From: Devosia sediminis
GTDB lineage: Bacteria; Pseudomonadota; Alphaproteobacteria; Rhizobiales; Devosiaceae
Direction: 5' to 3'
Length of the DNA: 64,000 nucleotides
Assembly: GCF_016411825.1 (NCBI RefSeq)
Contig: NZ_JAEKMH010000001.1
Span: 992,001-1,056,000 of the forward strand
Position numbers and translations under genes: made by a program
Notes under the pieces: model-generated
The model's database searches: none
What the model was told of the DNA's origin: nothing
Seen by the model: only the letters and a program-made list of their open reading frames with translations
Part shown: positions 38,990 to 47,051 of the stretch, one piece after another
Layout: the number at the start of each line of letters is the position of its first letter
How positions within the stretch are numbered: position 1 is the first letter of the stretch

Positions 38990-39373
38990 GTGCAAGCCCT
39001 TGTTCTCGTTGGACTTGGCGGCGCAATCGGCTCCATGGCTCGCTACGGCATGAGTGTGCTGATCGGCCGGTTCTGGAGCGGATCCTTTCCGCTGGCGACG
39101 CTCCTGGTCAACATCACCGGGTCGATGGCCATGGGCCTGCTGATAGGATTCCTGGTGCGGACCTTGCCAGCATCGGGACCCGATATCCGCCTTTTCGTGG
39201 GGATTGGCGTCCTGGGTGGGTTCACCACCTTCTCCTCGTTTTCGCTCGATACCATATCCATGATCGAGCGCGGTGAGCTGGGGCAGGCGGCGCTCTATGT
39301 CGGCTTGTCGGTTGTGGTTTGCCTCGCGGGCCTATATTGCGGGCTCCTGATGACGAGAGGCGGCATGGCATGA
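38990..39373 (+). CDS. crcB: Fluoride channel CrcB (Fluc), GTG start
   Basis: Dual-topology fluoride exporter in the inner membrane, 127 residues, four helices. The pore Asn is in NITGSMAMG and the signature GGFTTFSSFS is at about 76-85. The start is GTG 38990, directly after the rarA stop (zero spacing), with GGGGAGAAGG in the end of rarA as ribosome binding site. It overlaps rluC by four bases. No fluoride riboswitch can fit, since there is no leader. Confidence 0.95.
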   Translation: MQALVLVGLGGAIGSMARYGMSVLIGRFWSGSFPLATLLVNITGSMAMGLLIGFLVRTLPASGPDIRLFVGIGVLGGFTTFSSFSLDTISMIERGELGQAALYVGLSVVVCLAGLYCGLLMTRGGMA

Positions 39374-40359
39374 GCGGCGTTCAACACAGAGAAGTCACGG
39401 CGGACGACGACGGCATGCGCCTCGACCGCTGGTTTGCGCGGCATTTTCCGCAGGTCGGTTTTGCCCGGCTGCAGAAGCTGATCCGCAATGGCGAAGTCCG
39501 CCTCGACAAAGCCAAGGTCGAAACCAGCACGCGTGTGTCCGAGGGGCAGATCGTCCGCATCCCGCCGGTCGACGACCCGGATACCGTTCGCGCGTTCAAG
39601 GTGAATCCGGAGGAAGTGCGGTTCCTCAAGGACCTGATCCTTTACGAGGACGATGATCTCTACGTCTTCAACAAGCCCCATGGCTTGGCCGTACAGGGTG
39701 GCAGCGGTACGGTGCGGCATATGGATGGGCTTCTCAAGAACTTGCCCAACAAGGCCGGCGAGGCACCGCGCCTGGTGCATCGGCTCGACCGGGATACGTC
39801 GGGCTGTCTCGTTGTTGCCAAGACCGCGGCGGCGGCCAAGCATTTCGGCTCAGTCTTCCGCTCCCGCTCGGCGCGGAAGATCTACTGGGCGGTGGTGGCC
39901 GGCAATCCGACGCCGCGGCAAGGCGAGATTTCGTGCTTTCTCGCCAAGCAGGCTACCACGGATGGCGAGCAGATGGTCGTGGTGCGCAACGGCGCGCCGG
40001 GGGCGGTGCATTCGTCGAGCTATTATTCGACCACCGACACCGCGAGCCGGCGCTTTGCCTGGGTGACGCTGAAGCCGGTGACCGGCCGCACGCACCAGTT
40101 GCGCGTGCACATGGCCCAGCTCGGCACCCCGATCATCGGCGATCCGCGCTATTTCAACATCGAGAACTGGATGCCGGCGCCGGGCCTGGGCGAGGGGCTG
40201 CACCTCCATGCCCGCCGCATCGTGCTGCCGCTGCGGAACGGCAAAAAGATAGACATTTCAGCACCTTTGCCGCCGCATATGCGAGAAAGCTTCGAGGCGC
40301 TCGGGTTTGACGCCGATCGCTACGATGCGCAGAAGGCCGATCCGGAGGAGGGCGCGTGA
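39370..40359 (+). CDS. rluC: Large-subunit pseudouridine synthase, RluC/RluD family
   Basis: Converts uridines in 23S rRNA to pseudouridine, 329 residues. It has an S4-like N-terminal domain (DGMRLDRWFARHFPQVGFA) and the catalytic Asp in VHRLDRDTSG (about residue 140). KPVTGRTHQLRVHMAQLG and PIIGDPRYF are typical. The start at ATG 39370 overlaps crcB (ATGA); a longer frame from 39319 lies within crcB. It could be RluC or a paralogue; motifs alone do not fix the target uridines. Confidence 0.9.
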   Translation: MSGVQHREVTADDDGMRLDRWFARHFPQVGFARLQKLIRNGEVRLDKAKVETSTRVSEGQIVRIPPVDDPDTVRAFKVNPEEVRFLKDLILYEDDDLYVFNKPHGLAVQGGSGTVRHMDGLLKNLPNKAGEAPRLVHRLDRDTSGCLVVAKTAAAAKHFGSVFRSRSARKIYWAVVAGNPTPRQGEISCFLAKQATTDGEQMVVVRNGAPGAVHSSSYYSTTDTASRRFAWVTLKPVTGRTHQLRVHMAQLGTPIIGDPRYFNIENWMPAPGLGEGLHLHARRIVLPLRNGKKIDISAPLPPHMRESFEALGFDADRYDAQKADPEEGA

Positions 40360-41030
40360 GGCTGGTCATGTTCGACATGGACGGCACGCTGATCGATACC
40401 GAGGCGCTGATTGCCGAACACATGGCGACGACCTTCGCCGAGGCTGGATTACCGGTGCCGACGCCAGCGCAATCGCGCCGGGTCATCGGGTTGTCGCTGC
40501 CGCGGGCGATGCAGCAATTGCTGGGATCGGAAGACCTTGATCTGGCGAATGAATTGGCTGAACGCTACCGGGCGTATTACCGCGCGTCGCTGGTGGCCGC
40601 CGAGGGGCGGGAGGGGCTGTTCCCCGGTGCCCGCGAGGCGCTGGAGCAGTTGCAAGGCCAGCCCGAGACCATTCTGGGCATTGCAACCGGCAAGGGCCTG
40701 TCGGGCGTGCACCGGTTGACCGAACTCCATGGCGTTGCCGGATTTTTCTCGACCTTGCAAACGCCGGACCATAATCCGTCCAAGCCCGATCCGGGTATGA
40801 TGCTGCGCGCCATGGGCGAGACCGGTGTCGACAAGGATCAGACTGTCATCATCGGCGACACCACGTTCGACATGCTGATGGGCAAGGCCGCTGGCACCAA
40901 AACCATTGGCGTGACATGGGGTTACCACGACGCCGAAGAGTTACGCGAAGCCGGCGCCGATATCCTGATCGATGATTATTCCCAGCTTTGCGGGGCCATC
41001 GACACTGTCCTGGAGACCCGATATGCGTGA
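40356..41030 (+). CDS. HAD-superfamily phosphatase (phosphoglycolate-phosphatase-like), GTG start
   Basis: A 224-residue HAD subfamily IA hydrolase. Motif I is MFDMDGTLIDT (Asp7 nucleophile, Asp9), motif II GIATGKG, the motif III Lys lies near NPSKPDPGM, and motif IV is IIGDTTFDMLMG. The start is GTG 40356 overlapping the rluC stop (GTGA), and its own end overlaps the next gene by eight bases, so translation is coupled. The substrate is not known; phosphoglycolate is one guess. Confidence 0.87.
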   Translation: MRLVMFDMDGTLIDTEALIAEHMATTFAEAGLPVPTPAQSRRVIGLSLPRAMQQLLGSEDLDLANELAERYRAYYRASLVAAEGREGLFPGAREALEQLQGQPETILGIATGKGLSGVHRLTELHGVAGFFSTLQTPDHNPSKPDPGMMLRAMGETGVDKDQTVIIGDTTFDMLMGKAAGTKTIGVTWGYHDAEELREAGADILIDDYSQLCGAIDTVLETRYA

Positions 41031-41805
41031 CCAGCTTGAAGAAGCCCACAAGCATCGCGACGATGGCTATGGCCGGGCGCAGCACCTGAACCAGGTGGAA
41101 TTGCCCAAGCGTTTTTACACCGAAGTGGACGTGGCGCGGGGAGAGGATGGCTACTCCATTACTCTCGACGGGCGCCAGTTGAAGACGCCGGGCAAGAAAA
41201 TTGCCGTTGTTCTTCCGGTACTTGGCGTCGCTCAGGCAATGGCGAAGGAATGGGCGGCGCAGGATAAGGTGATCGATCCGGCGACCATGCCGATGACGCG
41301 GCTGATCAATTCGGCGCTGGAAAGCGGCGAGAAGACAGCGCCGGCCTTCCGCGCTGAGGTGGGCAAATTCGCCGGCAACGATCTGCTGCTCTATCGTGCT
41401 GATTCTCCTCATGAATTGGTGGAGGAGCAGGAGCGGGTCTGGGACGGTGTGCTGGTGAAGCTGGCACGAAAGTTCGACGTGGCCTTTCAGCCGACAGTCG
41501 GAATCATCCATCAGCCGCAACCGGTTAGCACGCTGGAAAAGCTCGATGCGGCATTGGACGGGCAGGGGCTGCTGAGCCTGACTGCGCTGGTGTCGATCAC
41601 GGGCCTGACCGGCTCCGGCCTCTTGGCAATTGCCCTGTTGCATCAATTGGTTACGCCGGACGAGGTGTGGACGGCGGCGCATGTCGACGAGGATCACCAG
41701 ATCCGCCTGTGGGGCGAGGATGAAGAGGCCTCGGAGCGCCGGGCCAAGCGGCGGATCGAGTTCGATACGGCGGTGTCGGTGGTCGACGCGCTGAACCGGA
41801 CCTAG
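41023..41805 (+). CDS. ATP12-family F1-ATPase assembly chaperone
   Basis: A 260-residue protein of the ATP12 family, which in mitochondria holds the F1 alpha subunit during assembly and is shared with alphaproteobacteria. PKRFYTEVDVARGEDGYSIT, LDGRQLKTPGKK and AKEWAAQDKVIDPATMPMTR are the conserved N-terminal blocks. The start is ATG 41023 (MRDQLEEAHKHRDDGYG), overlapping the HAD gene by eight bases. Last gene of the rarA-crcB-rluC-HAD operon. Confidence 0.92.
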   Translation: MRDQLEEAHKHRDDGYGRAQHLNQVELPKRFYTEVDVARGEDGYSITLDGRQLKTPGKKIAVVLPVLGVAQAMAKEWAAQDKVIDPATMPMTRLINSALESGEKTAPAFRAEVGKFAGNDLLLYRADSPHELVEEQERVWDGVLVKLARKFDVAFQPTVGIIHQPQPVSTLEKLDAALDGQGLLSLTALVSITGLTGSGLLAIALLHQLVTPDEVWTAAHVDEDHQIRLWGEDEEASERRAKRRIEFDTAVSVVDALNRT

Positions 41806-41829
41806 TCCTGGAGGCCTCGGATGAACAGC

Positions 41830-42261
41830 TTATGAACGGCTGACGATCCAGTCTGCGGTTTCCGGAGAAATCTCGCGCAGTGGCTCGAGGACGAAGTCGC
41901 GTTCATGGGCGAAGCGATGCGGCAGGATCAGCTTGGTCGTGTCCATTTCCACCCGCTCATAGGCAATGAGGTCGATGTCGATGAGACGCGGACCCCAGAC
42001 CTCGTGCCTGATACGGCCCATGTCGCGCTCGATATCGAGACAGGCATGGAGCAGGTCGACGGGCGGCAGGTCGGTTTCGATTGTTGCGGCCATGTTGGCG
42101 AAGTCGGGCTGGTCGATCTTGCCCCAGGCTTTCGTGCGGATAACCGAAGACTGGGCCGTGACGGCAATGGCGGGATGCGCGTCCAGGCGCCTGATCGCTT
42201 CGGCGAGCTGAACGGCGGGATCGCCGATATTGGCGCCGAGAGAAAGCCAGGCCGTCGGCAT
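41830..42261 (-). CDS. folK: 2-amino-4-hydroxy-6-hydroxymethyldihydropteridine pyrophosphokinase
   Basis: Transfers pyrophosphate from ATP to 6-hydroxymethyl-dihydropterin in folate synthesis, 143 residues. LSLGANIGDP opens the protein, and the catalytic Mg-binding motif is in WGPRLIDIDLIAY, followed by LPHRFAHERDFVLEPL. The start overlaps the folB stop by one base (TGATG), so they are coupled. It converges with the ATP12 gene. Confidence 0.95.
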   Translation of the reverse strand: MPTAWLSLGANIGDPAVQLAEAIRRLDAHPAIAVTAQSSVIRTKAWGKIDQPDFANMAATIETDLPPVDLLHACLDIERDMGRIRHEVWGPRLIDIDLIAYERVEMDTTKLILPHRFAHERDFVLEPLREISPETADWIVSRS

Positions 42262-42641
42262 CAGACGGGGCGCACGCGATGCAGTTCGATGGCGGCCTCG
42301 CCATGGACCATGGCAATGGGCGCCTCGGGCTTGCGGATGCGGATGATGATCCAGCCGATCTCGGGGAACACTTCAAAGAGGCCCGTGACGATATTCTGGG
42401 CCAGGGCCTCGATGAGTTTCGTACGCTTCCCTTCGAAGTTGGCTTTCACCACTTCATAGATATCCGCATAGGAGAGGGTGTGGCCCAGTTCGTCGGTAGT
42501 TCCGGGGGCCGTGAGATCGACACCGCACTGGATGTCGATGAAAAAGCGCTGGCCGAGGCGGGCCTCCTCGGAAAAAACGCCGTGATAGCCGTAAAAGCCC
42601 AGATCGTTGAGGATGATGCGGTCGCCGGTGAAGGGAAGCAT
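42261..42641 (-). CDS. folB: Dihydroneopterin aldolase
   Basis: Cleaves dihydroneopterin to 6-hydroxymethyl-dihydropterin and glycolaldehyde, 126 residues. GFYGYHGVFSEEARLGQRF carries the conserved Tyr and Glu, and the LIEALAQNIV segment and C-terminal EAPIAMVHG fit the family. The start is ATG 42641 (MLPFTGDRIILNDLG); longer versions run through a family C repeat and are not real. It lies between folP and folK in one minus-strand run. Confidence 0.93.
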   Translation of the reverse strand: MLPFTGDRIILNDLGFYGYHGVFSEEARLGQRFFIDIQCGVDLTAPGTTDELGHTLSYADIYEVVKANFEGKRTKLIEALAQNIVTGLFEVFPEIGWIIIRIRKPEAPIAMVHGEAAIELHRVRPV

Positions 42642-42678
42642 GTAAAACTCTTGGCTCTGCGTTTGGTGATCGTCCGAC

Positions 42679-42716
42679 ACCCCCACCCTCGGTCCCTCCC
42701 CACAAGGAGGGAGGCG
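42679..42716. repeat. Extragenic repeat family C, half unit
   Basis: CACCCCCACCCTCGGTCCCT followed by CCCCACAAGGAGGGAGGC, closely matching the left half of the copies at 34013 and 44724. It sits in the folP-folB gap. Confidence 0.7.
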
Positions 42717-42736
42717 CAGGGGCGATGCCCTCAATG

Positions 42737-43585
42737 CTAAGTTGGACTGTACAGTGTTGCTTCGGCGACGCGAAGGGCGTCGCTGAGGGGGCGGACGTCG
42801 TGGACGCGGAAGATGTGGCCGCCGCGCTCGTAGGCCTGCACATTGGTGGCAATTGTACCGGAGAGGCGCTCACCGGGTTGGTTGTCGAGCAACTTGCCGA
42901 TCATGGATTTTCGCGAGGTGCCGACCAGGATGGCGTTTCCCGGGAAAGCCTGAGTCAGTTCAGGCAGTTGGCGGAGAATGCTGTAGTTCTGATTCAGCGT
43001 CTTGGTGAAGCCGAAGCCAGGGTCGAGAATGATGCAGGTGGGGTCGAGCCCGGCGCCATGGGCGGTGGCCAAGGTGGTCCGGAACCAGGCGATCATTTCG
43101 GGCATGGGATCAGTCTCGGCGGTCCACAGGCGATCCCAATGCATTGCGATGACCGGCGCCTGCATGATGGCCGCTATCTCGACCATTTCGGCGGCGCCTT
43201 GCAGGCCCTTGACGTCGTTGATGATGTCGGCGCCGGCTTCCAGGGCCTGATGGGCAACCAGGGGCTTCATCGTGTCGATGGAAATTGGAGTGGTGATGCC
43301 GGCGGCCCGGATGGCGTCGATGACCGGAATGACGCGGTCGAGTTCGACCTGGACGGGGACGGGCTCGGAGCCGGGCCGGGTGCTTTCGCCGCCGATATCA
43401 ATGATGTCGGCGCCTTCCGCCAGCATCTGGCGCGTATGGGCGAGGGCGGCGTCCACTGCGTCGTGGGTGCCGCCGTCGGAAAAACTGTCCGGCGTGACGT
43501 TCAGAATGCCCATGACGAGCGCGCGGCGGCCAAGAGTGAGTGGCGGACGGTGGCGGAGCGGGATAGTGTGGGTGGTGTGGGGCAT
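42737..43585 (-). CDS. folP: Dihydropteroate synthase
   Basis: Condenses p-aminobenzoate with dihydropterin pyrophosphate; the sulfonamide target. 282 residues. MGILNVTPDSFSDGG, DIGGESTRPGS, SIDTMKP, DPGFGFTKT and GTSRKSMIG are the ordered family motifs. The start is ATG 43585 (MPHTTHTIPLRHRPPL); the frame stays open to 43792 only because it crosses extragenic repeats. Followed by folB and folK on the same strand. Confidence 0.95.
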   Translation of the reverse strand: MPHTTHTIPLRHRPPLTLGRRALVMGILNVTPDSFSDGGTHDAVDAALAHTRQMLAEGADIIDIGGESTRPGSEPVPVQVELDRVIPVIDAIRAAGITTPISIDTMKPLVAHQALEAGADIINDVKGLQGAAEMVEIAAIMQAPVIAMHWDRLWTAETDPMPEMIAWFRTTLATAHGAGLDPTCIILDPGFGFTKTLNQNYSILRQLPELTQAFPGNAILVGTSRKSMIGKLLDNQPGERLSGTIATNVQAYERGGHIFRVHDVRPLSDALRVAEATLYSPT

Positions 43586-43620
43586 GCGGGCTGGCGATCC
43601 GGCTTGGCTATCATCCCAGG

Positions 43621-43706
43621 CGTTGCCCTCGGGCTTGACCCGAGGGTCTGCACTTGTGTTGGCACTTAGGAAGTATAGAGCCCTCGGGTCAAGCCCGAGG
43701 GTGACG
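43621..43706. repeat. Extragenic palindrome family A, copy 2 (paired, subtype ii)
   Basis: Arms CCCTCGGGCTTGACCCGAGG and CCCTCGGGTCAAGCCCGAGG are separated by about 35 bp that ends in TAGAG. Its layout matches the copy at 63553-63639, which also shares GCACT after the left arm and TAGAGCCC at the right arm. Located between cysW and folP. Confidence 0.85.
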
Positions 43707-43733
43707 AGTAGTGGGTTGGGGAGGTCCTTCACG

Positions 43734-43804
43734 CACCCCCACCTAGCTCTGCTACGGCCCGATGGGCCTAGCGTCGCTACCTCCCCCGTCAAGGGGGAGG
43801 TGGG
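43734..43804. repeat. Extragenic repeat family B, copy 1
   Basis: CACCCCCACCTAGCTCTGCT, ACGGCCCGATGGGCCTAGCG, TCGCTACCTCCCCCGTCAAG, GGGGAGGTG in succession. It has two internal hairpins, a CCTCCCCC/GGGGGAGG stem and a GGCCC/GGGCC stem. Close copies occur at 45789, 51661 and 59932. Located between cysW and folP. Confidence 0.8.
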
Positions 43805-43836
43805 CAGGGGCCGGGACGCTGCAGCGCGCGGAGGGT

Positions 43837-44649
43837 TCAGCCGTGCCGCCGGCTTTCGAGGATGGACTTGAGGAGCAGCGTGAGGACGGCGATCAGCGTC
43901 AAGGTGGAGGCGGCGGCGAAGGCGCCGGTGACGTTGAAGTCGTTGAAAAGCAGGTTGATCTGGAGGGGCAGGGTATTGGTCTGGCCGCGGATGGCGCCGG
44001 AGACCACAGAGACGGCGCCGAATTCGCCCATGACCCGGGCATTGGTGAGCACTGCGCCGTAGGCCATGGCCCAGGAAATGTTGGGCAGGGTGACAAACCA
44101 GAACATCTGCCAGCCATTGGCGCCGAGGGACAGCGCGGCCTCCTCGTCCTCGGTGCCCTGCTGGCTCATCAGCGGAATCAGTTCGCGCGCCGCGAACGGG
44201 GCGGTCACGAAAAGGCTGACCAGTACAATGGCGAGCGGAGTGAACATAACCTGGATGCCGAGGCCCTGCAGTGTCGGGCCGAGCAGGCCCTGGCCGCCAT
44301 AGAGGAAGAGGTACACCACGCCGGCGACGATGGGGCTCATCGAGGCCGGAAGTTCGATGAGGCTGATCAGCAACTGACGGCCACGGAAGCGGAAGCGCGT
44401 CACGAGCCAGGCCAGGGAGGCGCCGACGACGATATTGATCGGGACGACGATGATCGCCGTCATCACCGTCAGCCAGATGGCGTGGAGGGTGTTGGGCTCA
44501 AGGATGTTGGCGAAATAGACGGCCATGCCTTCACGCAGGGCGAAGCTGAAGATCAGCGCCAGCGGGGTGACGAGGATCAGCCCGGCCAGGATGAAGGCGA
44601 GTACGATGAGAGCAATGGCGCCGGGGGAGTGGGGGGCGTGCGTGGTCAT
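43837..44649 (-). CDS. cysW: Sulfate/thiosulfate ABC transporter permease CysW
   Basis: Inner-membrane permease of the sulfate importer, 270 residues with about six helices. The ATPase-contact EAA loop is EEAALSLGANGWQMFWFVTLP without the last residue counted, and GEFGAVSVVSGAIRGQTNTL is a typical CysW C-terminal segment. The start is ATG 44649 (MTTHAPHSPGAIALIVLAF); the open frame extends to 44934 only through a family C repeat. It is third in the minus-strand order sbp-cysT-cysW. No cysA ATPase gene follows; folP is next. Confidence 0.93.
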   Translation of the reverse strand: MTTHAPHSPGAIALIVLAFILAGLILVTPLALIFSFALREGMAVYFANILEPNTLHAIWLTVMTAIIVVPINIVVGASLAWLVTRFRFRGRQLLISLIELPASMSPIVAGVVYLFLYGGQGLLGPTLQGLGIQVMFTPLAIVLVSLFVTAPFAARELIPLMSQQGTEDEEAALSLGANGWQMFWFVTLPNISWAMAYGAVLTNARVMGEFGAVSVVSGAIRGQTNTLPLQINLLFNDFNVTGAFAAASTLTLIAVLTLLLKSILESRRHG

Positions 44650-44723
44650 AACAGGGGCCCCCACGTCCGCCCTGCGTTGGATTGTTGCGCAACCGGATCG
44701 AAGTGCCGCAAGGCGAGAAGGGT

Positions 44724-44829
44724 ACCCCCACCCTTGATCCCTCCCCACAAGGGGGAGGGAGACGATGAACACGGCCGCTCCAGTCTTGTGCATCCCTCCC
44801 CTTGATGGGGAGGGAATGAGGGTGGGGTG
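44724..44829. repeat. Extragenic repeat family C, copy 2 (inverted pair)
   Basis: The left half ACCCCCACCCTTGATCCCTC and the inverted right half CATCCCTCCCCTTGATGGGG then AGGGAATGAGGGTGGGGTG, with about 30 bases between. It nearly fills the cysT-cysW gap. Confidence 0.8.
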
Positions 44830-44845
44830 TTGAAGGCCCGAACCA

Positions 44846-45679
44846 TCACGTGCTCCTCTCCGCATAGCGCGTCTGGTGGGCGGAGAGGGCGTTGGTGGCG
44901 AGGAGGGTGAGGAAGGCAACGAGGAGGAGGACAAAGGCGAGGGCGGCGGCGCCTTCGTAGCTGTATTCCTCGAGGCGAATGAAGATCAGCAGCGAAACGA
45001 TTTCGGTCAGGCCCGGCAGATTGCCCGCAATGAAGACGACGGCGCCGAACTCCCCCAGCGAGCGGGCGAAGCTGAGCACGCAGCCGCCGATAAAGGCGGG
45101 CATGATGGTGGGCCAGATGATGCGGGCAAAGATCTGCCAGCGGCTGGCGCCGAGTGTCCGCGCCGCAGCCTCCAGGCTCTCGTCGACCTCTTCGAGTACT
45201 GGCTGGACGGCGCGGACCACAAAGGGAATAGACGTGAAGGTCATCGCGGCGACAATTCCGATCTGGGTGTAGTTGACCTTGATGCCGTTGGGCTCGAGGA
45301 ACTGGCCATACCAGCCGGTATTGGCAAAGAGGGTGACGAGAACGAGGCCGGCGACCGCCGTGGGCAGGGCGAAGGGAAGATCGACCAAGGCATCGAGGAT
45401 TCGGCGGCCGGGAAAGCGATAGCGCGTGAGCACCCAGGCCAGCAGCAGGCCGATGATGCCGTTGAGAATCGTGGCGTAGAAAGCAGAACTGAAGGTGACG
45501 CGATAGGCCGCGAGCGCCCGGTTGGAGGTGACGATGCGCCAGAATTCGGGGAAGCCCATGCCGGCGAGCTTGAGCAGCATGGCCGCGATCGGCAACACGA
45601 TGATGAGCGAGATGTAGAAGAGCGAGATGCCCATGGTGAGCCCGAAGCCGGGAAGCAGGTGTTTGCTGCGAGTGGGCAT
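44846..45679 (-). CDS. cysT: Sulfate/thiosulfate ABC transporter permease CysT (CysU)
   Basis: Partner permease of CysW, 277 residues, about six membrane helices. The EAA loop reads EEVDESLEAAARTLGASRWQ. PLPFALPTAVAGL-type (here DLPFALPTAVAGLVL) and GEFGAVVFIAGNLPG segments are characteristic of CysT. Located between the binding-protein gene and cysW, but separated from each by 180-200 bases filled with repeats. Confidence 0.93.
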   Translation of the reverse strand: MPTRSKHLLPGFGLTMGISLFYISLIIVLPIAAMLLKLAGMGFPEFWRIVTSNRALAAYRVTFSSAFYATILNGIIGLLLAWVLTRYRFPGRRILDALVDLPFALPTAVAGLVLVTLFANTGWYGQFLEPNGIKVNYTQIGIVAAMTFTSIPFVVRAVQPVLEEVDESLEAAARTLGASRWQIFARIIWPTIMPAFIGGCVLSFARSLGEFGAVVFIAGNLPGLTEIVSLLIFIRLEEYSYEGAAALAFVLLLVAFLTLLATNALSAHQTRYAERST

Positions 45680-45727
45680 GGGGCGTCGATATCCTCGGAT
45701 CGTCGATGGTACCGCTTAAAGTAAAGA

Positions 45728-45754
45728 GCCCCCGGGTCAAGCCCGGGGGTGACG
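45728..45754. repeat. Extragenic palindrome family A, copy 3 (single arm)
   Basis: GCCCCCGGGTCAAGCCCGGG followed by GGTGACG: one right-type arm of the family, preceded by AAAGA as in the paired copies. It lies between sbp and cysT. Confidence 0.75.
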
Positions 45755-45788
45755 TATGTGTATGGTTGAGGGGTCAAGGACAGATATG

Positions 45789-45855
45789 CACCCCCACCTA
45801 GCTTCGCTACGGCCGAGGCCTAGCTTCGCTACCTCCCCCGTCAGAGGGGGAGGTG
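45789..45855. repeat. Extragenic repeat family B, copy 2
   Basis: CACCCCCACCTAGCTTCGCT, ACGGCCGAGGCCTAGCTTCG, CTACCTCCCCCGTCAGAGGG, GGAGGTG. It matches the copies at 43734, 51661 and 59932 with small changes. Located just past the stop of sbp. Confidence 0.78.
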
Positions 45856-45864
45856 AAGAGGGCA

Positions 45865-46848
45865 TCACTGATTGACGAAAACCTTGTCGAGCAGGCCGCC
45901 TTCGGCGAAGTGGTCGGCGGCGATGGTGTCCCAGCCGCCAAAGGCTTCCTCGGCGGTGACGAGGCGGATTTCGGGGAAGGTTTCGGCGTGGGCGGCGGCG
46001 ACCGTCTCGTCATTGGGACGGTGGAAGTTGGCGGCGGCCACTTCCTGACCCTCGGGCGTGAAAAGGAAGTCGAGATAGGCCTTGGCGAGGTCACGGCTGC
46101 CGCGCGCATCCACGACCTTGTCGACGATGGCCACCGGGAATTCCGAAAGGAAGCTCACCGACGGGGTGACCGGCTGGTAGTTGTCGGTGCCGAGCTGATT
46201 GGCAACGGCCAGGGTTTCGGCCTCGAAGGTGATCAGCACGTCACCCAGTTGGCGCTCGGTGAAAGCAGTGGTGGCGGCGCGGCCGCCGGTTTCGAAAACC
46301 GGGACATTGGCGAAGAGCTTGGTGAGGAAAGCTTCGATCTGCGCTTCGTCGCCGGCATATTCCTCGGTCGCCCAGGCGCGGGCGGCGAGGTAGGTGTAGC
46401 GGCCATTGCCCGAGGTCTTGGGGTTCGGGAAAATCACCTGCACGCCCTCTTCGGCCAAATCGCCCCAATCCTCGATGCCCTTGGGATTGCCAGCGCGGAC
46501 GAGGAAGGAGGGGAAGGAGTAGAAGGGCGAGGCATTATTGGGGAACTGGGTGGTCCAGTCCTCGGAGACGAAGCCGCCTTCGACGAGCTTTTGGATGTCG
46601 GTCACCTGGTTGAAGGTGGCGACGTCGGCCTGGAGACCTTCGAGAATGGCGCGGGCCTGGGCCGAGGAGCCGGCATGGGACTGGTTGACAGTGACGGTTG
46701 CGCCGGTCGCCGCATAGGCGGCGTTCTCCGCCTCGAACAGCTCGCGGGCAATGTCATAGGAGGCGTTGAGAATGTCTGTGGGCTGAGCCAGAGCAGGCGT
46801 TGCAGCGAGCACGAGGGTCGCGGCGGCGGTGGCGAGAAGCTTGTTCAT
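45865..46848 (-). CDS. Periplasmic sulfate-binding protein (Sbp/CysP)
   Basis: Substrate-binding component of the sulfate importer, 327 residues. The signal peptide MNKLLATAAATLVLAATPAL ends at AQ. TDILNASYDIARELFEAENA and NQSHAGSSAQARAILEGLQA are the ligand-binding family blocks, and IFPNPKTSGNGRYTYLAARA is highly typical. It is first in the minus-strand series with cysT and cysW. Sbp versus CysP (thiosulfate preference) cannot be decided here. Confidence 0.93.
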   Translation of the reverse strand: MNKLLATAAATLVLAATPALAQPTDILNASYDIARELFEAENAAYAATGATVTVNQSHAGSSAQARAILEGLQADVATFNQVTDIQKLVEGGFVSEDWTTQFPNNASPFYSFPSFLVRAGNPKGIEDWGDLAEEGVQVIFPNPKTSGNGRYTYLAARAWATEEYAGDEAQIEAFLTKLFANVPVFETGGRAATTAFTERQLGDVLITFEAETLAVANQLGTDNYQPVTPSVSFLSEFPVAIVDKVVDARGSRDLAKAYLDFLFTPEGQEVAAANFHRPNDETVAAAHAETFPEIRLVTAEEAFGGWDTIAADHFAEGGLLDKVFVNQ

Positions 46849-47019
46849 GGTGACGCAAAATCCATCGGATGAAGTCGAACTGACGATGGTGATGCGCCGG
46901 GTTGGCGGCGGACGTAAAGCGCTAAACGCCTCTAGCGGATGAGTAATTTACGGCACATGGGTGCGCGGCAAAGTCGTTTCGCGGCGCGCGGCTTTCGCGC
47001 CAATTCCTTTCGGAGGCGT

Positions 47020-47044
47020 GCCGGCCGCGGTGGCCGCGGCCGGC
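47020..47044. repeat. Perfect 11-bp GC inverted repeat in the sbp-GlsB gap
   Basis: GCCGGCCGCGG (47020-47030), loop TGG, CCGCGGCCGGC (47034-47044). It lies seven bases past the stop of the minus-strand GlsB-like gene. There is no T-run on either side, so it may be a 3'-end stabiliser or Rho-independent pause rather than a classical terminator. The rest of the 203-bp gap shows nothing else clear. Confidence 0.6.
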
Positions 47045-47051
47045 GCGCAGT

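Noticed and set aside
38990..39000. Possible fluoride riboswitch controlling crcB
   Set aside because: crcB starts on the base after the rarA stop, so there is no leader to hold a riboswitch.
43586..43792. A 69-residue N-terminal extension of folP
   Set aside because: It is the translation of family A and B repeats; family homology begins at ATG 43585.
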